64,000 nucleotides of DNA, from the NCBI RefSeq assembly GCF_004745635.1, contig NZ_SRLB01000001.1:496001-560000 (forward strand). Direction: 5' to 3'. Origin of the DNA: Methylobacterium nonmethylotrophicum. Lineage in GTDB: Bacteria > Pseudomonadota > Alphaproteobacteria > Rhizobiales > Beijerinckiaceae. The notes under the pieces are model-generated. The model saw only the letters and a list, made by a program, of their open reading frames with translations. It was not told the DNA's origin and ran no database searches. Of this stretch, positions 62,582-64,000 are shown piece after piece; position 1 is the first letter of the stretch; each line of letters starts with the position of its first letter. The translations under genes and the position numbers were made by a program.

Positions 62582-63460
62582 ATGGCCAAGGCCGTGCTCG
62601 GAGTGATCGGCGGGTCGGGCGTCTACGACCTGCCCGGGCTGGAGGACGTGCGGGAGGAGCGGGTGACCTCGCCCTGGGGCGAGCCGTCGGACGCCCTGCG
62701 CATCGGCCGGATCGGGCAGACGCCCGTGGTGTTCCTGGCCCGCCACGGCCGCGGCCACCGGCTCTCGCCGTCCGGCATCGACTACCGGGCCAATATCGAC
62801 GTGCTCAAGCGCGCCGGCGTCACCGACATCGTGGCGCTCTCGGCCTGCGGCTCGTTCCGGCAGGAGCTCTATCCGGGCCTGTTCGTGCTCGTCGACCAGT
62901 TCGTCGACCGCACGGTCGGCCGCGCCTCGTCGTTCTTCGGCAATGGCTGCGTCGCCCACGTCTCGATGGCCCATCCGGTCGGCCCGGGGCTGCAGGCGCG
63001 CATCCAGGCGGCGGCGGAGGCCGAGGAGATCGCGGTCCGCAAGGGCGGCACCTATGTCTGCATGGAGGGGCCGCAATTCTCCTCCTACGCCGAGTCGCTG
63101 ACCTACAAGGCGCAAGGGTACGACGTGATCGGCATGACCAACATGCCGGAGGCCAAGCTCGCCCGCGAGGCCGAGATCACCTACGCCACCATCGCGATGG
63201 TGACCGACTTCGACTGCTGGCACCCGGAGCACGGCGCCGTCGACGTCGCCTCCGTGGTGGCGGTGGCCCGCGCCAACGCCGCCAAGGCCGCCCGCCTGGT
63301 GAGCCGGCTCGCCCGCGACCTGCCCGCGGAGCGCGAGCCCTGCCCGGCGGGCTCCGACCGGGCCCTCGACGGCGCGATCATGACCGCCCCGACCCACCGC
63401 GACCCGGCCCTGATGGCCAAGCTCGACGCGGTCTGCGCCCGGGTGTTGGCGGAGGCGTGA
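62582..63460 (+). CDS. mtnP: S-methyl-5'-thioadenosine phosphorylase
   Basis: A 292-residue phosphorylase that cleaves methylthioadenosine, the polyamine by-product, to adenine and methylthioribose-1-phosphate. Blocks are VLGVIGGSGVYDLPGLED at the N-terminus with the phosphate-binding GGSG, FLARHGRGHRLSPSGIDYRANI near residue 56, YVCMEGPQFSSYAES near 158 and VIGMTNMPEAKLAREAEI near 182. VTDFDCWH near 207 contains the Asp that favours adenine over guanine-type bases. It has its own AGGAG ribosome site and is flanked by terminators. Confidence 0.95.
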   Translation: MAKAVLGVIGGSGVYDLPGLEDVREERVTSPWGEPSDALRIGRIGQTPVVFLARHGRGHRLSPSGIDYRANIDVLKRAGVTDIVALSACGSFRQELYPGLFVLVDQFVDRTVGRASSFFGNGCVAHVSMAHPVGPGLQARIQAAAEAEEIAVRKGGTYVCMEGPQFSSYAESLTYKAQGYDVIGMTNMPEAKLAREAEITYATIAMVTDFDCWHPEHGAVDVASVVAVARANAAKAARLVSRLARDLPAEREPCPAGSDRALDGAIMTAPTHRDPALMAKLDAVCARVLAEA

Positions 63461-63521
63461 TTTCCGCCGGCGCCCGCGGGCGGGCGTCTGCAAAAGACCC
63501 GATCACCCCTGGCGTTTCCGC

Positions 63522-63550
63522 GGGCTGCCTTTTAACAAGGCAGCCCGTTT
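63522..63550 (+). terminator. Intrinsic terminator after mtnP
   Basis: A 10-bp perfect stem (GGGCTGCCTT/AAGGCAGCCC) with loop TTAAC and tail GTTTCGCTTT, between mtnP and hisB. Confidence 0.75.
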
Positions 63551-63574
63551 CGCTTTGGCAACTCCTCTCCCGCA

Positions 63575-64000
63575 ATGACCGACACCCCCCTCCGCGCCGG
63601 CCGCGTCGACCGGCGCACCGCCGAGACCGACGTCAGCGTCGCGCTCACCCTCGACGGCACCGGCCGGGCCAGCATCGCGACCGGGGTCGGCTTCCTCGAC
63701 CACATGCTCGAGCTGCTCGCCCGGCACGCGCTGTTCGATCTCGAGGTCAAGGTGACGGGCGACCTCCACGTCGACCAGCACCACACGACCGAGGATTGCG
63801 GGATCGCGCTGGGCCAGGCCTTCGCCCAGGCGCTCGGCGACAAGCGCGGCATCCGCCGCTACGCCGACCTGCATCTGCCCATGGACGAGGCACTGACACG
63901 GGTCGCCGTCGACATCTCGGGGCGGCCGTTCCTGGTGTTCCGGACCCAGTTCGCCCGCGAGAAGATCGGCGCCTTCGACACCGAGCTGGTGCGCGAGTGG
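63575..64000 (+). CDS. hisB: Imidazoleglycerol-phosphate dehydratase HisB (5' part)
   Basis: The first 142 codons of HisB, which removes water from imidazoleglycerol phosphate in histidine synthesis. The gene runs off the window end. It begins [18 protein letters not shown]. The metal-binding histidine motifs are [20 protein letters not shown] (residues 33-52) and [17 protein letters not shown] (about 67-83). It is the short monofunctional type without a phosphatase domain at its start. Other his genes would be expected downstream. Confidence 0.95.
   Translation, partial: MTDTPLRAGRVDRRTAETDVSVALTLDGTGRASIATGVGFLDHMLELLARHALFDLEVKVTGDLHVDQHHTTEDCGIALGQAFAQALGDKRGIRRYADLHLPMDEALTRVAVDISGRPFLVFRTQFAREKIGAFDTELVREW

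Overview
The window is high-GC DNA from an alphaproteobacterium, most likely a Methylobacterium-type member of the Hyphomicrobiales. This is inferred from gene content and order (rsmE/ubiA, ribH-nusB-thiL-hppA, petABC, the phenylacetate cluster), not from a marker gene. No rRNA, tRNA or CRISPR array was seen. Two core-chromosome segments (about 1-21.8 kb and 53.2-64 kb) flank an accessory region.

Left core segment: urate oxidase; a frameshifted VOC protein; a carboxylate-amine ligase; rsmE; ubiA; a CysQ/IMP-type phosphatase; and a branched-chain-amino-acid-type ABC transporter (livK, livH, a livM-livG fusion, livF). The transporter is divergent from a phenylacetate block (paaG, paaI, paaK and a TetR regulator), and a PaaR-like operator lies between them. 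Then follow a GNAT protein, a type III PLP ornithine/lysine decarboxylase with a long leader, a periplasmic glucan biosynthesis protein and a second GNAT protein. Palindromic intergenic repeats occur at least three times.

Accessory region: a lower-GC type I restriction-like gene (22.2-23.3 kb) has a frameshift in a poly-A run. It is followed by a complete Tn7-like transposon at 23865-53160 (29,296 bp). Its ends are inverted TGATAGCCGA sequences with internal TnsB-type repeats, and it is flanked by a perfect 5-bp duplication, ATTGA. The right junction abuts the stop codon of hppA. The transposition genes (tnsA-like, tnsB/tniA, tnsC/tniB, tniQ) occupy the left end. The cargo comprises a soluble FtsH-like AAA+ metalloprotease with small overlapping genes, a metallophosphoesterase, an unknown 477-residue protein, a long-B prokaryotic Argonaute (RsAgo-like, with an inactive PIWI), an overlapping PD-(D/E)XK nuclease gene, a DUF3800 protein, a convergent TIR-domain protein, a KfrA-like DNA-binding protein, a multi-PAS hybrid histidine kinase, and an arsenic island (arsH, arsR, two arsC types, acr3, a second arsR, a flavoprotein oxidoreductase and an MFS permease). 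A 26-bp palindrome between the TIR and KfrA-like genes recurs with three mismatches upstream of the 477-residue/Argonaute block. This suggests that the KfrA-like protein co-regulates the defence genes.

Right core segment: hppA, thiL, nusB and ribH on the minus strand, then an MFS permease, the cytochrome bc1 operon petABC, mtnP and the start of hisB on the plus strand.
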